Under the pieces are notes generated by a model. The model searched no databases, was not told the origin of the DNA, and saw only the letters and a program-made list of their open reading frames with translations. Below, in pieces: positions 10,115 to 20,800 of a stretch of 64,000 nucleotides of DNA. The translations under genes were made by a program, and so were the position numbers. Each line of letters opens with the position of its first letter. Within the stretch, counting starts at the first letter, position 1. Source of the DNA: Melioribacteraceae bacterium (GTDB lineage Bacteria > Bacteroidota > Ignavibacteria > Ignavibacteriales > Melioribacteraceae); contig JAHBUP010000001.1 of the NCBI GenBank assembly GCA_019638015.1, forward strand, positions 310,001-374,000, in the 5' to 3' direction.

Positions 10115-10810
10115 ATGAAAAAGATTTTATTGGTTTTATTTATTCTTGGCTCGGTAGTATTTCCACAAAAAAAGGACGCGCAAAAAATTATAGATCAGGT
10201 ACAAAGTAAGTACGATAAAATAAAAGATTACCAAGCCGATGTAGAAGTGAAACTGGATATGGATTTTGTGAAGGTCCCACCAACAAAGGCAAAAGTATTT
10301 TTTAAACAACCCGATAAATTTAAGGTAGAATCGGAAGGGTTCGCGATGATACCAAAACAAAGCATGGATTTTTCTCCGATGCAATTATTAAAAGGGGATT
10401 TTACACCTCTTTATGTTAGGGCGGAAAAAATTAATAATGTGGAATATGATGTGATAAAGCTGATTCCTAATACCGATACAACTGCCATTATTTTATCAAC
10501 ACTTTGGATAGAACCGAAAAAAATGGTAATAGATAAAGTTGAGACTTCCACAAAATCTAGCGGCACTGTAGAGGTAAAATTCACATATGAGGCAAAAACT
10601 CTTCCACTTCCCAGTACGCTAAAGTTTTCATTTAATATGGGGGGCGCCAATGATCAGCAAAACTCAAAGGATGAAACGAAACAAAATTCGGGCAACGAAA
10701 ACAGATTTCAGCGCCCAAGTAGAATTAAAGGTTCTGTAATTATGACCTACCGGAACTACATTATAAACAAAGGAATTGCCGACAGCTTTTTTGATGAAGA
10801 GAGTAAGTAA
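10115..10810 (+). CDS. Secreted LolA-like / outer-membrane-lipoprotein-sorting-like protein
   Basis: The first ~18 residues are a signal peptide (MKKILLVLFILGSVVFPQ). The mature part opens with a helix (AQKIIDQVQSKYDKIKDYQAD) followed by alternating beta strands with PTKAKVFFKQPDKFKVES. That is the pattern of the LolA/LolB fold, which carries lipoproteins or other lipids across the periplasm. The 231-residue length fits. The C-terminal part has a Gln/Asn-rich stretch near 185-200. It is probably co-transcribed with the ABC pair upstream. Whether it is the true lipoprotein carrier or a fold relative is not decided by sequence. Confidence 0.65.
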   Translation: MKKILLVLFILGSVVFPQKKDAQKIIDQVQSKYDKIKDYQADVEVKLDMDFVKVPPTKAKVFFKQPDKFKVESEGFAMIPKQSMDFSPMQLLKGDFTPLYVRAEKINNVEYDVIKLIPNTDTTAIILSTLWIEPKKMVIDKVETSTKSSGTVEVKFTYEAKTLPLPSTLKFSFNMGGANDQQNSKDETKQNSGNENRFQRPSRIKGSVIMTYRNYIINKGIADSFFDEESK

Positions 10811-10931
10811 TCCTATTTAAAATATTCTTCGGATAATTTTATTTGAATTATCCCCCTTTATTTTGAATCTCTAACCGAAATCAGCTAATTTTTGGATGTG
10901 TTTTACAATTTCATAAAAATTTAGGTAAAAA

Positions 10932-12158
10932 ATGAAAATTCATGAATATCAAGCAAAAGAGCTGCTGAAGAAATATGGCGTCCCGGTTCAAGATGGAATT
11001 GCCATAAAATCTATTGGCGAATTCGATTCGGCAATTGCGGAACTTCAATCTCGTGGAATAAATCAATACGTAGTTAAATCACAGATTCATGCCGGTGGAA
11101 GAGGGAAAGGTAAACTCTACAATCCAACCAATAAAGAGGAATTAATTCAAGAAGGGGGAGTAAAGTTTACAACCTCTGTTGAAAAGGCAAAGGAATATGC
11201 TTCCAAGATGCTCGGTAATTTACTTGTGACTCATCAAACCGGAGCTGAAGGCAAAATTGTAAAAACACTCTTTATTACTGAAGGATTAGATTATAAAAAA
11301 GAATTGTACCTCGGAATTCTGCTTGATCGTAATGTTTCTCAAAATGTGATTATGGCATCTACTGAAGGAGGAGTTGAAATTGAGAAAGTTGCCGAAGAAA
11401 CTCCAGAGAAAATATTGAAAGAATGGATTGATCCAGCAGTTGGTATTCAATCATTTCAAGCTAGAAAACTTGCTTTTGGTCTTGGATTGGAGGGACCTGC
11501 ATTTAAGAATTTTGTGAGTTTTATTTTAAAACTTTATAAAGCTTACGAAGCAACTGATTCTTCAATGCTTGAGATTAATCCTTTAATCATTACCAATGAT
11601 GACCAGATTGTTGCGCTCGATGCAAAAATGAATTTTGACGATAACGCACTCTATCGTCAACCCGATATAGCAAACTACCGTGATCTTGATGAAGAAGATC
11701 CACTTGAGATAGAAGCTTCAAAGTATAATCTTAACTATATAAAGCTGGATGGAAATGTTGGGTGTATGGTAAATGGCGCCGGTTTAGCGATGGCTACAAT
11801 GGATATAATTAAGTTAGCAGGCGGTGAACCAGCTAACTTTTTAGATGTGGGCGGCGGCGCTAATAAAGAAACGGTTGCTAATGGTTTTAAAATTATTCTC
11901 TCCGATCCTAATGTTAAAGCAATTCTTGTAAATATTTTTGGTGGAATTGTGAGATGTGACCGAGTTGCGCAGGGAATTATTGATGCGGCTAAAGAGGTTA
12001 ATGTTCAGGTTCCTATCGTTGTTAGACTTCAAGGAACTAATGCTGAGTTGGGAAGAGAATTATTAGAGCAATCTGGTTTAAATTTTGAAGTAGCCATCAC
12101 ACTTCATGAAGCCGCACAGAAAGTTACCTCCGTTTTGACTCTTGAAACTATAAATTAA
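10932..12158 (+). CDS. sucC: Succinyl-CoA ligase (ADP-forming) subunit beta
   Basis: ATP-grasp subunit of the TCA-cycle enzyme that couples succinyl-CoA hydrolysis to ADP phosphorylation. It begins with the family hallmark [18 protein letters not shown], carries the [10 protein letters not shown] nucleotide-binding segment (about 53-62), EINPLI near 214, and the C-terminal [10 protein letters not shown] segment (about 338-347). Length is 408 residues against a usual ~390. The alpha subunit gene sucD, usually adjacent, is not in this window, so it must lie elsewhere. The gene ends 18 bases before a stable hairpin. Confidence 0.95.
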   Translation: MKIHEYQAKELLKKYGVPVQDGIAIKSIGEFDSAIAELQSRGINQYVVKSQIHAGGRGKGKLYNPTNKEELIQEGGVKFTTSVEKAKEYASKMLGNLLVTHQTGAEGKIVKTLFITEGLDYKKELYLGILLDRNVSQNVIMASTEGGVEIEKVAEETPEKILKEWIDPAVGIQSFQARKLAFGLGLEGPAFKNFVSFILKLYKAYEATDSSMLEINPLIITNDDQIVALDAKMNFDDNALYRQPDIANYRDLDEEDPLEIEASKYNLNYIKLDGNVGCMVNGAGLAMATMDIIKLAGGEPANFLDVGGGANKETVANGFKIILSDPNVKAILVNIFGGIVRCDRVAQGIIDAAKEVNVQVPIVVRLQGTNAELGRELLEQSGLNFEVAITLHEAAQKVTSVLTLETIN

Positions 12159-12176
12159 ATACTTATGTTTGATTAT

Positions 12177-12200
12177 CAGCCGCTAATAAAAAAGCGGCTG
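12177..12200 (+). terminator. Hairpin after sucC, possible terminator
   Basis: Perfect eight-base arms CAGCCGCT / AGCGGCTG with an A-rich loop, 18 bases after sucC. There is no T tract on either side, so it may be a 3'-end stabiliser rather than an intrinsic terminator. Confidence 0.45.
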
Positions 12201-12211
12201 AATTAAAAATT

Positions 12212-12583
12212 ATGATAGAAATTAAAATATCAATAGATACGGCCTTAGCCCTAATATTAAATAGATTAGAGCTGGAGCTAACAATGAGGCAGAGGGATAA
12301 TCTGCTGCCGAAGTCATATAAACTCGAAAATTTAACTTCTTTTGAGTTGAATGAACTTATTGATACTGCACTATTTGATACAATTTTTATGCTTCCGGTT
12401 GAATTATTAACCGGTGAATCTAATCTTATTGCTATCATTTCGGAAACTTTGAAAGCCCTTTCAAGAAATCTATCGAGAGAAGATTTATTATTATACCCAA
12501 ATTCGAGAATTAATAAAATACTCAATAGAGTTAAATCTATTATGATTAGCAATCTGGATAGCAAAGGATTCGCTAATAATTAA
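12212..12583 (+). CDS. Hypothetical protein, 123 residues
   Basis: I do not recognise it. The product is acidic-to-neutral, leucine/isoleucine-rich and mostly helical in character, with MRQRDNLLPKSYKLENLTSFEL near 30-50 and no signal peptide or membrane helix. No Shine-Dalgarno precedes the ATG at 12212, which lies just after the sucC hairpin. The opposite strand is also open (12163-12564), but that product is a serine/isoleucine-rich string typical of an antisense shadow. The plus-strand reading has a more protein-like composition; the call is tentative. Confidence 0.45.
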   Translation: MIEIKISIDTALALILNRLELELTMRQRDNLLPKSYKLENLTSFELNELIDTALFDTIFMLPVELLTGESNLIAIISETLKALSRNLSREDLLLYPNSRINKILNRVKSIMISNLDSKGFANN

Positions 12584-12754
12584 TTCTACAAAAACATCAT
12601 AAGTGGATAAACACCCAAAGTAGAATCCATTCATGACTAAAAGTAACGAATCTTATAATAAGTCAATAAAAATCTTAGAAGTCCCCTATTTTAGCGATTA
12701 AACACAATATTTATTATCTTTAAAAAGACATTAGTATTCTTTAATCTATATAAA

Positions 12755-13921
12755 ATGCAAAAAGAGATCCTTAAATATTTCAAACAAATATTTGGCGATT
12801 CAAGACCCATTGTGCAGGAATCGGCGAAAGTCAATTTAATTTTGCTCGGGGATCACACCCACTATAATCATGGTATTTTAATATCATATGTAATTGATAA
12901 ACGATGGTTATTTGCGATGAGAAAGAGAGCGGATAATCAAATCAATATTTCATATTATAATTCGTTCTCAATTTATGAAATGAATTTGTGTGACGATGAC
13001 AGAGAAAAAAAATACCAGATGCTTTGCGGAATACTCGAATACCTTAAAAAAGATAATTTGCTTCAATCTGGATTTGATTGTGTTTTATATAATGAAGCTC
13101 CCCAGTGTATTGGACTTGGAGTTGCTTCATCTCAGCAGATTGGATTCTTGACCGCGATAAATAAGACTTTTCGTTTGAATCTCAGTGATGAATATATTCT
13201 GAATTTAGTTAGGGCAAACGAACTTACCCATATTGGTAAAATTTCTAATATCGCTCATCACTATGCGATACTTTATGGTAAACCTAATAAATTCTTTTTT
13301 ATAGATCTGAGATCGAAAGAGTACAAAAACATTACAAGTCCGTTTCAAAACTATTCGCTAATGGTATGTGATACAGAAGAGCAGATAAAAAATCCAACAA
13401 AAATATGCAATGAGAGAATAGAGGAATGTGAAGTTGGCGTAAGAGGTTTACGATTGTATGTGTGGGGAATTAAAAATTTGCGGGATGTTCACAAAGATTT
13501 TTTATTACGGCATGTTCACATGCTCCCCAAAAAAATATTTTCACGAGTACTTTACAATGTACAGGAGAGAACAAGAGTTGAACTCGCGCTGAAAGCTATC
13601 AAGAAAAAAGATATAGCACTATTCGGCCGACTAATTTCTGAATCGCATAAAAATTTGTATGAAGATTATGAATTAGTGTGTCCCAAATGTAATTTTATTG
13701 TTGAAAACGCATTGCGGGATAACTACACAATGGGGGCAAAGATGATAAGTTGTACTTCAATACGCAGTTCATTTGTGATTGCCGATAGAAGCATGGAACT
13801 GCTTTTTTCTGAAAAAATTAAAACAGAATTTCAAAAACAATTTGGTACGGCATTAAGGCTTCATAACTTTCCTCTTTGCAATTCAAAAGACAAGCAAGTT
13901 CTAGTTAGCGAAACCGCATAA
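12755..13921 (+). CDS. Galactokinase-like GHMP-fold protein with degenerate catalytic motifs
   Basis: The order and spacing of segments follow galactokinase over the whole 388 residues, yet the key motifs are altered. Residues 24-39 (AKVNLILLGDHTHYNH) correspond to GRVNLIGEHTDYNGG, with Lys for the conserved Arg, two extra residues, and His for the sugar-binding Asp. Residues 115-126 (APQCIGLGVASS) replace the ATP-binding P-x-G-x-GLSSSA. Residues 161-170 (GKISNIAHHY) replace the catalytic CGIMDQ, with His168 where the base Asp belongs. Residues 327-340 have lost the GGGFGG loop. C-terminal LFGRLISESHKNLYEDYE remains galactokinase-like. Probably a non-catalytic sugar or nucleotide sensor; function unknown. 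No clear Shine-Dalgarno. Confidence 0.75.
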   Translation: MQKEILKYFKQIFGDSRPIVQESAKVNLILLGDHTHYNHGILISYVIDKRWLFAMRKRADNQINISYYNSFSIYEMNLCDDDREKKYQMLCGILEYLKKDNLLQSGFDCVLYNEAPQCIGLGVASSQQIGFLTAINKTFRLNLSDEYILNLVRANELTHIGKISNIAHHYAILYGKPNKFFFIDLRSKEYKNITSPFQNYSLMVCDTEEQIKNPTKICNERIEECEVGVRGLRLYVWGIKNLRDVHKDFLLRHVHMLPKKIFSRVLYNVQERTRVELALKAIKKKDIALFGRLISESHKNLYEDYELVCPKCNFIVENALRDNYTMGAKMISCTSIRSSFVIADRSMELLFSEKIKTEFQKQFGTALRLHNFPLCNSKDKQVLVSETA

Positions 13922-14006
13922 AGCGCAAGAACAATTAAAATTAAATTCAACTTGATTTTATGTTTTGTTCGCAATACATTTTCCAACGAATAATATAGGA
14001 ATATTG

Positions 14007-15425
14007 ATGAGTTTTTCGGATAATTTTTTAGGTGACGGTTTTGATGAGCAAATCAGTGAAAAAGATGCCAAAGAGAAAGTTGTTTTGTGCAAAGAAATTA
14101 TTGAAGAAGGCAGAGCATTTACTAATATAGATTTAATTGAAGATACAGTTCAACTATGCATTGAGTATGATTTTGTTGAGGATGGTCTTCATCTAGTAGA
14201 ATCAATTCTGGATATAGCACCATATAATTCCGAGGCATGGCAATTCAAAGGCGTTCTGCTCAATAATTCTTTTCGTTTCGATGAAGCTTACAATTGTTTT
14301 ATCAAATCCTTATCACTTAATCCAAACGATATAGAAACCCACATTAATAAATCAATCGCAGAAGATAACCTGGGATTATTTGATGATGCGGTAAGCTCGC
14401 TTCATAAAGCTTTGGAGCTTTCCCCAACCGATGATGAGACCTATTTTAATTTGGGTATGCTTTATCAAAAAAAGGAAAGATTTAATGAGGCCATTCAAAA
14501 TTTTAAAAGAGCTGTAGAAATAGATCCAGAATACATGGAAGCCTGGTATGAACTTGGTTATTCATATGAAAACAACGATCAGCTCGAAAACGCACTAGCT
14601 GCATATGATAAATATCTGCAAATTGACCCGAACAGTTACACCGCGTGGTATAATAAGGGAATTGTTTTTTTACGGATGGAAGATTATCCGAAAGCAATTA
14701 ATTGTTTTGAGTTGTCAATTGCGCTCAAGGATGATTTCTCAAGTTCTTGGTTTAACTGTGGATTTGGATATTTTAGAATGAAGAGATTTACCGATGCTTT
14801 AAGCGCATATAACAAGGCTTACGAACTTGATTCATATGATGATGCTATTTTATATAATCTCGGTCAAACCTACGAAGAGCTTTCAGAATATTCTTTAGCT
14901 ATAAAATGCTATACACAGGCAATTAAACTGGATGAAGAATATTATGAGGCCTATTTATCACGAGGATATTGTTATGATTCTGTGGGCAAGTATCATTTAG
15001 CGTTAAAGGATTTTAACAAAGCGATTTCGATTACATCAAGTTCGGAAGAAGCATGGCTTGCCAAAGCGGATCTTGAATATTCATTAGGAAATATTCAGCT
15101 CTCAATTGAAAGTTATTTGAAAACTTTAGAGCTCAATCCCGATAGTTTTGAAGGATGGTATAAATTAGCAGAAACTTATGGTGAAACTGGAATGTGGCTC
15201 GAGGCTTTGAGAGCATTAGATGAATGTATAAGAATTAATCCAAATGATGCTAACAGTTATTACGAAAAATCAAAAATTTATTTTTTATTGAATCATACAA
15301 AAGAAGCAATCGATTTTTTGAAACTTGCGTTTAAAATTGACCCGTCAATAAGAAATAGTTTTTCTAAAGATTATCCTGAAGTAAAATTATCAAAGCTGTT
15401 TAATAAACTGATAGAAGAGAACTAA
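14007..15425 (+). CDS. Tetratricopeptide-repeat protein
   Basis: A 472-residue cytoplasmic scaffold built almost entirely of TPR units. From about residue 60 to the end, 34-residue repeats are visible with the usual W/L-G-Y-A-F-A-P pattern, for example AWYELGYSYENNDQLENALAAYDK and the IDPNSYTAWYNKGIVF type joins; I count about eleven. No signal peptide, membrane helix or fused catalytic domain is seen, so it is expected to bind other proteins. The frame opens at 13965, but the ATG at 14007 has an ATAGGA Shine-Dalgarno six bases upstream and is the better start. The stop lies 12 bases before aroE, so the two are probably co-transcribed. Confidence 0.85.
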   Translation: MSFSDNFLGDGFDEQISEKDAKEKVVLCKEIIEEGRAFTNIDLIEDTVQLCIEYDFVEDGLHLVESILDIAPYNSEAWQFKGVLLNNSFRFDEAYNCFIKSLSLNPNDIETHINKSIAEDNLGLFDDAVSSLHKALELSPTDDETYFNLGMLYQKKERFNEAIQNFKRAVEIDPEYMEAWYELGYSYENNDQLENALAAYDKYLQIDPNSYTAWYNKGIVFLRMEDYPKAINCFELSIALKDDFSSSWFNCGFGYFRMKRFTDALSAYNKAYELDSYDDAILYNLGQTYEELSEYSLAIKCYTQAIKLDEEYYEAYLSRGYCYDSVGKYHLALKDFNKAISITSSSEEAWLAKADLEYSLGNIQLSIESYLKTLELNPDSFEGWYKLAETYGETGMWLEALRALDECIRINPNDANSYYEKSKIYFLLNHTKEAIDFLKLAFKIDPSIRNSFSKDYPEVKLSKLFNKLIEEN

Positions 15426-15437
15426 TAATCATAATTA

Positions 15438-16316
15438 ATGCAATTGCAGAATAAATTTAATCATAACACAAAAATTGTCGGGGTAATTGGTCACCCCATT
15501 AGGCATTCATTTTCTCCCCTAATGCACAACATTGCCTTTGAAATTGGAAAGTTAAATTATATTTATCTGCCCTTCGATGTTCCTTCAAACTCATTGAAAG
15601 ATGCAATTAGGGGAATGATCGCGCTTGGCATCAAAGGTTTTAATGTTACAATTCCCCTTAAAGAAAAAATTGTTCCACTCTTAAAAGACGTTTCTGAGGA
15701 AGCTGGAACTGTTGGTGCTGTAAACACAATTGTGAATGACGATGGTGTTTTAAGAGGCTATAACACAGATGTTTACGGAATTATTGAATCGTTAAATGAT
15801 TACAAAGATGAAATTGCCGGACAAAAAGTTGTTGTTATTGGCGCTGGAGGTGCCGCGAGAAGTGTTATCTATTCATTGATAAGAAACTTCAAACCGGGTG
15901 AAATTATAATAGTTAATAGAACAGAACAGATTGGAGAATCTTTAAAAGAATATTTCTCTGCAAAAATGCTGTTTACTGAATTGAGATCGCTTCCACTCGT
16001 TCCACCAGATTTAATCTCCGTGTTCAGAGATTCGAAGTTGATTATAAATACAACCTCAATGGGAATGTTTCCCGAGATAGATGATTCCGCTACAACTATC
16101 GGGGAATCATTCATGAAAGGGCAAATAGTTTTTGACGTGGTTTATAATCCGGTTAAAACAAAATTGCTTAAATTGGCTGAAGGACAGGGCGCAACAATTA
16201 TTACAGGATTAAAAATGTTTGTTGAGCAGGGAGCAAAATCTTATGAATTATGGACTGGTGAAAAAATGCCGGTGGATAAAGTATTTAAAACTTTAGAAAA
16301 TTATTTGGTTACTTAA
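15438..16316 (+). CDS. aroE: Shikimate dehydrogenase
   Basis: NADPH-dependent reduction of 3-dehydroshikimate to shikimate in aromatic amino-acid synthesis. The shikimate-binding motif GHPIRHSFSPLMHN spans 18-31 (S24 and S26). The catalytic pair is K75 in NVTIPLKEK and D111 in YNTDVYG, and the nucleotide motif is GAGGAA (135-140). The 292-residue length is slightly longer than the usual ~270 because of a few extra residues at both ends. It follows the TPR gene by 12 bases and ends at a convergent bidirectional terminator. Confidence 0.95.
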   Translation: MQLQNKFNHNTKIVGVIGHPIRHSFSPLMHNIAFEIGKLNYIYLPFDVPSNSLKDAIRGMIALGIKGFNVTIPLKEKIVPLLKDVSEEAGTVGAVNTIVNDDGVLRGYNTDVYGIIESLNDYKDEIAGQKVVVIGAGGAARSVIYSLIRNFKPGEIIIVNRTEQIGESLKEYFSAKMLFTELRSLPLVPPDLISVFRDSKLIINTTSMGMFPEIDDSATTIGESFMKGQIVFDVVYNPVKTKLLKLAEGQGATIITGLKMFVEQGAKSYELWTGEKMPVDKVFKTLENYLVT

Positions 16317-16340
16317 TTGAAATTTTAAAACTGAAAAATG

Positions 16341-16376
16341 AGTCATGCAGGTTAATTACCCGCATGACTTTTTTTT
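16341..16376 (+). terminator. Bidirectional terminator between aroE and the aminotransferase
   Basis: Arms AGTCATGC / GCATGACT with an inner GGT/ACC pair, followed by eight T on the plus strand. The A-rich sequence on its left gives a T-rich tail on the minus strand. It serves aroE (plus) and overlaps the stop codon of the convergent aminotransferase gene (minus). Confidence 0.88.
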
Positions 16377-17580
16377 AAGAAAGTTTTGCCAACGCTTCTT
16401 TAATTCGCTTTACACCCTCTTTGATATTCTCCAAGGATGTTGCATAAGAAATTCTAATAAAACCTTCGGCGCCAAAAGCACTTCCGGGAACTGTGGCAAC
16501 TTTTGCTTCCCGAATCAAATACATCGATAAATCAAAAGAATCTTTGACGTGGTAAGTAGAAAAAGATTTATTAAAGTATGCCGATACATTTGGGAAAAGA
16601 TAAAATGCTCCTTCGGACTTATAACAAGAAACTCCCTCAATTGATAAAAGTTCATCAAATAAGTAATCTCTGCGTTTTTCAAACTCAATCCGCATCATCT
16701 CAACATATTCTTGCGGGCCATTTAACGCTTCTACCGCCGCAGCTTGTGAAATAGAAGCGGCATTAGAAGTACTATGGCTCTGAATTTTATTTATGGATTT
16801 GATGACATCTTCCGGGCCAACGGTATAACCAATTCTCCAGCCGGTCATTGCGTGAGATTTAGATAAACCATTAACAAGAATAGTCTTTTGTTTTAAACTT
16901 TCCCTCAAAGAAGGAAAGCTTACAAATTTATAACTACCATAGACAAGTTTTTCATAGATTTCATCGGCAATAACATAAAAATTGTTTTGATCAACAACAT
17001 CGGCTATTGCTTCTAGTTCATTTTTAGTATATGCAGAACCGGTTGGATTAGAAGGATTACACAAAATAACAGCTTTCGTTTTTGAAGTAATTGCTTTTTT
17101 AAGCTGTTCAGGGGTCATCTTAAATCCATTTTCTTCCTTTGTATCAATGTAAACAGAAACCCCGTCAGAAACCGAAACCATTTCGGGATAAGAAACCCAG
17201 TAGGGAGCTGGAATTATAATTTCATCTCCTTCGTTGCAGATAGAGAGTATAACATTGTACAAACTATGTTTTGCACCTGATGATACTATCACATCGTTTG
17301 GGGAGTAATCCAGATTGTTATCATCCTTTAATTTTTTAGAAATTGCTTTTCTTAGATCAACAGTGCCCTGGTTTAACGTGTAGCGAGTTTGATTATTTTC
17401 GATTGCTCTTATTGCGGCATCTTTTACGTTTTGTGGTGTTGGAAAATCGGGCTCTCCGACACTAAAATCTATGACGCTTTCTCCCCGCGCGCTCATTTCT
17501 TTTGCTTCGGCGGCAACTTTCATAGTTGGCGATACACCAATCTTATTAACTCGCTGTGATACGGGCACTTTAGACTCCAA
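16375..17580 (-). CDS. aspC: Aspartate/aromatic aminotransferase, class I PLP enzyme
   Basis: Transfers the amino group between aspartate (or another amino acid) and 2-oxoglutarate. PLP-binding features are clear: CNPSNPTG (174-181), ADEIYE with D206 and Y209, and the Schiff-base lysine K241 in NGLSKSHAMTGWRIG. The N-terminus has the substrate-binding DFSVGEPDFPTP (38-49). Length is 401 residues. It resembles the bacterial class I-gamma aspartate aminotransferases (AspB type); some members also act on prephenate, so the exact amino acid range is uncertain. It is a single gene, convergent with aroE, with 290 bases of unremarkable AT-rich DNA upstream to the next gene. Confidence 0.92.
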   Translation of the reverse strand: MESKVPVSQRVNKIGVSPTMKVAAEAKEMSARGESVIDFSVGEPDFPTPQNVKDAAIRAIENNQTRYTLNQGTVDLRKAISKKLKDDNNLDYSPNDVIVSSGAKHSLYNVILSICNEGDEIIIPAPYWVSYPEMVSVSDGVSVYIDTKEENGFKMTPEQLKKAITSKTKAVILCNPSNPTGSAYTKNELEAIADVVDQNNFYVIADEIYEKLVYGSYKFVSFPSLRESLKQKTILVNGLSKSHAMTGWRIGYTVGPEDVIKSINKIQSHSTSNAASISQAAAVEALNGPQEYVEMMRIEFEKRRDYLFDELLSIEGVSCYKSEGAFYLFPNVSAYFNKSFSTYHVKDSFDLSMYLIREAKVATVPGSAFGAEGFIRISYATSLENIKEGVKRIKEALAKLS

Positions 17581-17872
17581 TTAATTTTATATTATAATTT
17601 TATTAGATCGATTTAAAGAAAGGAACAAATCCAGGAATCATTAATTTCTTGCCCAATATAGCACTTGATCTTTAAAGTTGAAAGGGAAGAGGTTTATAAA
17701 AACATATAAAATTTAGCTGAAGGTTTATATTTAAAATTATTCATATTTATAAGTATTCATGCATTTCTTAAAAACACAAACAATGAGGTGAGCCAAAGAA
17801 TAACTAATCTAATTAGTAAAATCACAACACTCTTTATCTAGATCAAAATCTATATTAATAAAAATACCTCAA

Positions 17873-20800
17873 TTAGTTTTCCGGTCTATCCAATATTTCT
17901 TTTAAAAGTTTTAATAAATCGCGTCTTTCAAAAGGCTTCGCGAGATAGTGTGTAAACCCTTGTGCTAAAAACTCTCTTCTGTTTACATTAGACGCATAAC
18001 CGGTAATTGCAACCATTGGAGTGTTAGAAAATTTATCCAGTTTTTTTATCTCAGTCAAAACCTGAAGTCCGTCAATACCTTTTCCAAGATTAATATCAAT
18101 TAGAAGTATGTCGTAAAAGTTCTCTTTGGCCATCTCAATTCCAGTATAACCGTCTCGAGCAAAATCAACAATTGCATACTTATGCAAAAACTTTTGAACA
18201 ACCTCAATATTAAATTGATTGTCTTCAATTAAGAGAACTGATGGTGTTTTGGCTAAAGCTTTACTCGTTTCGTCTTGGTCGTCATTCATAATTGGGTGGG
18301 TATTAATTTCGTTATCTTCTTCAGAATTAATGGTATAAATATCATTATTTAGCGTAATAGTGAAGCAAGAACCTTTATCAACCTCGCTAACTACGTCAAG
18401 ATTGCCACCAATTAAATTCACAATTCTTTTACTAAGGGATAAGCCTAATCCCAGACCTTCATAATCTCTTCTAAACCCTTCGCTCAACTGTTTGAATTCC
18501 CTAAAAATTATTTGCTGATCCTCTTTTTTAATACCAATACCGGTATCGCAAATATGTATTAATGCCTTTGTTCTTCCTTCTGAAGCCGGTTTATATTCAA
18601 GAGTTATTTTAACCTCTCCTTGGAAGGTGTATTTAAAAGCGTTTTCAACGATGTGATTAATTGCTTTAGATAGTAATGATTCATCTAAGACGGCAATTAC
18701 AGTTTTGTCAGGAAGTTGAACAATAAAATTCAGATTTTTTTCCGCAGCCAATCTTTGATACTGTGTTGAAAGCTGTTTACAGAAAATATTAAGATCTGTA
18801 TCGTTCTTTGATATTAGATACTCATTATTTTCAAGTTCAGTAATCATTAGAACAGAATTAAGCGTGTTCATTAATCTTTTTCCGGAACGAGCAATTTTTT
18901 GAGCCATTTCGGCTAGCTCATGGTCTGGGATTTCTTCGGCAAGCAGTTGAGCAAATCCTAGAATTCCATTTAAAGGGGTTCTAAACTCATGGCTTACGTT
19001 TGCTAATAATGACGATTTTAATTTATTAGCTTCCTCAGCTTCAAGCTTTGATTCAATTAGAGCTTCTTCAGTTTTTTTTCTATCTGTAATATCCTCTTTA
19101 ATTGCCAGATAACCGGTAGTTACTCCCCTTTGATTTTTAATTGGCGAGATAGAGGCGAACTCCCAATAAATTTCTCCCGATTTTTTTCTATTTAAAAATT
19201 CTCCACGCCACTCTTTTCCAGATGAAATTCTATCCCATAAATTATGATATTCGACATTCTGCGTACCTGCATTTAAGAAATTAACATTTTTGCCGATAGC
19301 TTCATCAAATGAATAACCTGTAATTTCAGAAAATTTTGGATTAGTATATGTTATTATTCCTTTTGTATCGGTTATTACAATAGCGGCGGGACTCTGCTGA
19401 ACTGCACTTGAAAGTTTTCTTAACTCGGACTCGGAATTTTTTCTATCTGTAACATCCCTTAGCACAACTTGAACGGCTTTTATATCTTTGAATACAAATG
19501 GAATTGAAGAGACCTCAACAAAAATAATTTTACCGTCGATGCGTACATATTTTTGCTCGATGGTGGGAAGCTTAACTTCTCCCATATCCATCTGCTTCTG
19601 CCTAATTTTAGTAATTTCAATGCTATCAGGGTGAACATAATCGTAAATGGAGCTGCCGACTAACTCATCGGGATAATTGTGCCCTAAAAGTAAAGCTGTT
19701 GCTGTATTTGCAAAAATTATTGTATCGTTTTTATATACGAAGATAGGCTCAGGAGAAAAATCGAAAAGGTTTTTATATCTCTCTTCGCTTTCTTGAATCA
19801 TCTTTTCCGACTCTTGAATTTGAGTTATATCATCACCCAATGAAAGAACACTGTACGTTTCTGTAAATTGATCATAAATTAAAGTATTAAACCAGACAAC
19901 TAACTTCTTACTGCCGGCTTTGGTAGTTACTTCTTTAGTAATATTTTTTTGAATAAAATTGTTTTTAAGCAGATCCATTACTGTCGAATTCAAATCAACA
20001 GTATTTTTATCGATAAACATGTCAATAAAATTTGAATCGAGGATATCTTCTTTAGTATAACCTAGTAGTTTTTCAGCAGTTGGGTTGATATTAATTATGG
20101 ATATATTTTCGTTACGCACGTTCCAGTAAATCATAGCAAGGGGAGAGTTTAACAAGGATGATGCGAGTATTCTGTTTTGTTCTTCACTTTTTTGGATTAT
20201 GCTTTCTGTTTCTTTTCGTTCACTGATGTCGCGTGCCGATAGAATTAGACGCTTCTGATCTTCCAGAATTGCAGACTTAATATTCACCTCAACCCAAAAA
20301 ACAGATCCATCCTTTCTTTTTGCCAGCCACTCAAACATATCTTTACCACCATTAACAACAGAAAAAAACTTGCGAAGAGCACTCTTTCTATCATATGGAT
20401 ACTCATTAATACTAATATTGTCGAACGACAATTTTAAAAATTCATCGTGTGTGTAGCCGGTTATTTCGCTTGCTTTATTATTGGAGTCGAGTATTTTTCC
20501 ATTTGTTGCATCAAGAATAAAAATGGCTTCATTTACCGAATCGAAAATAGTTTCCAGATACTGTTTATGTTTATGTATTTCCTGCTCGGCATAAAATTTT
20601 TCTGTGACATCCTTAATTGTCGTAATTACATATTGCTCATTGTTTATAGAAAACACCTTAGCGGCAAATAGCGAATAAATAATATCACCATTTTTGTTCA
20701 CCAATACTCTTTCGCAATTTGGATAATCGCCAGTATTTTTTAATTGCTCAATAAAACGGTCCCAATCCTCAAGATACTTCCATACATTAAAGCTAAGTAG

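Noticed and set aside
12163..12564. 133-codon minus-strand frame opposite the small hypothetical gene
   Set aside because: Serine/isoleucine-rich composition typical of an antisense shadow; the plus-strand reading is more protein-like.
17581..17872. 290-base gap between the aminotransferase and the giant kinase, examined for promoter or RNA
   Set aside because: Only AT-rich sequence and short imperfect repeats; no terminator or motif I can defend.
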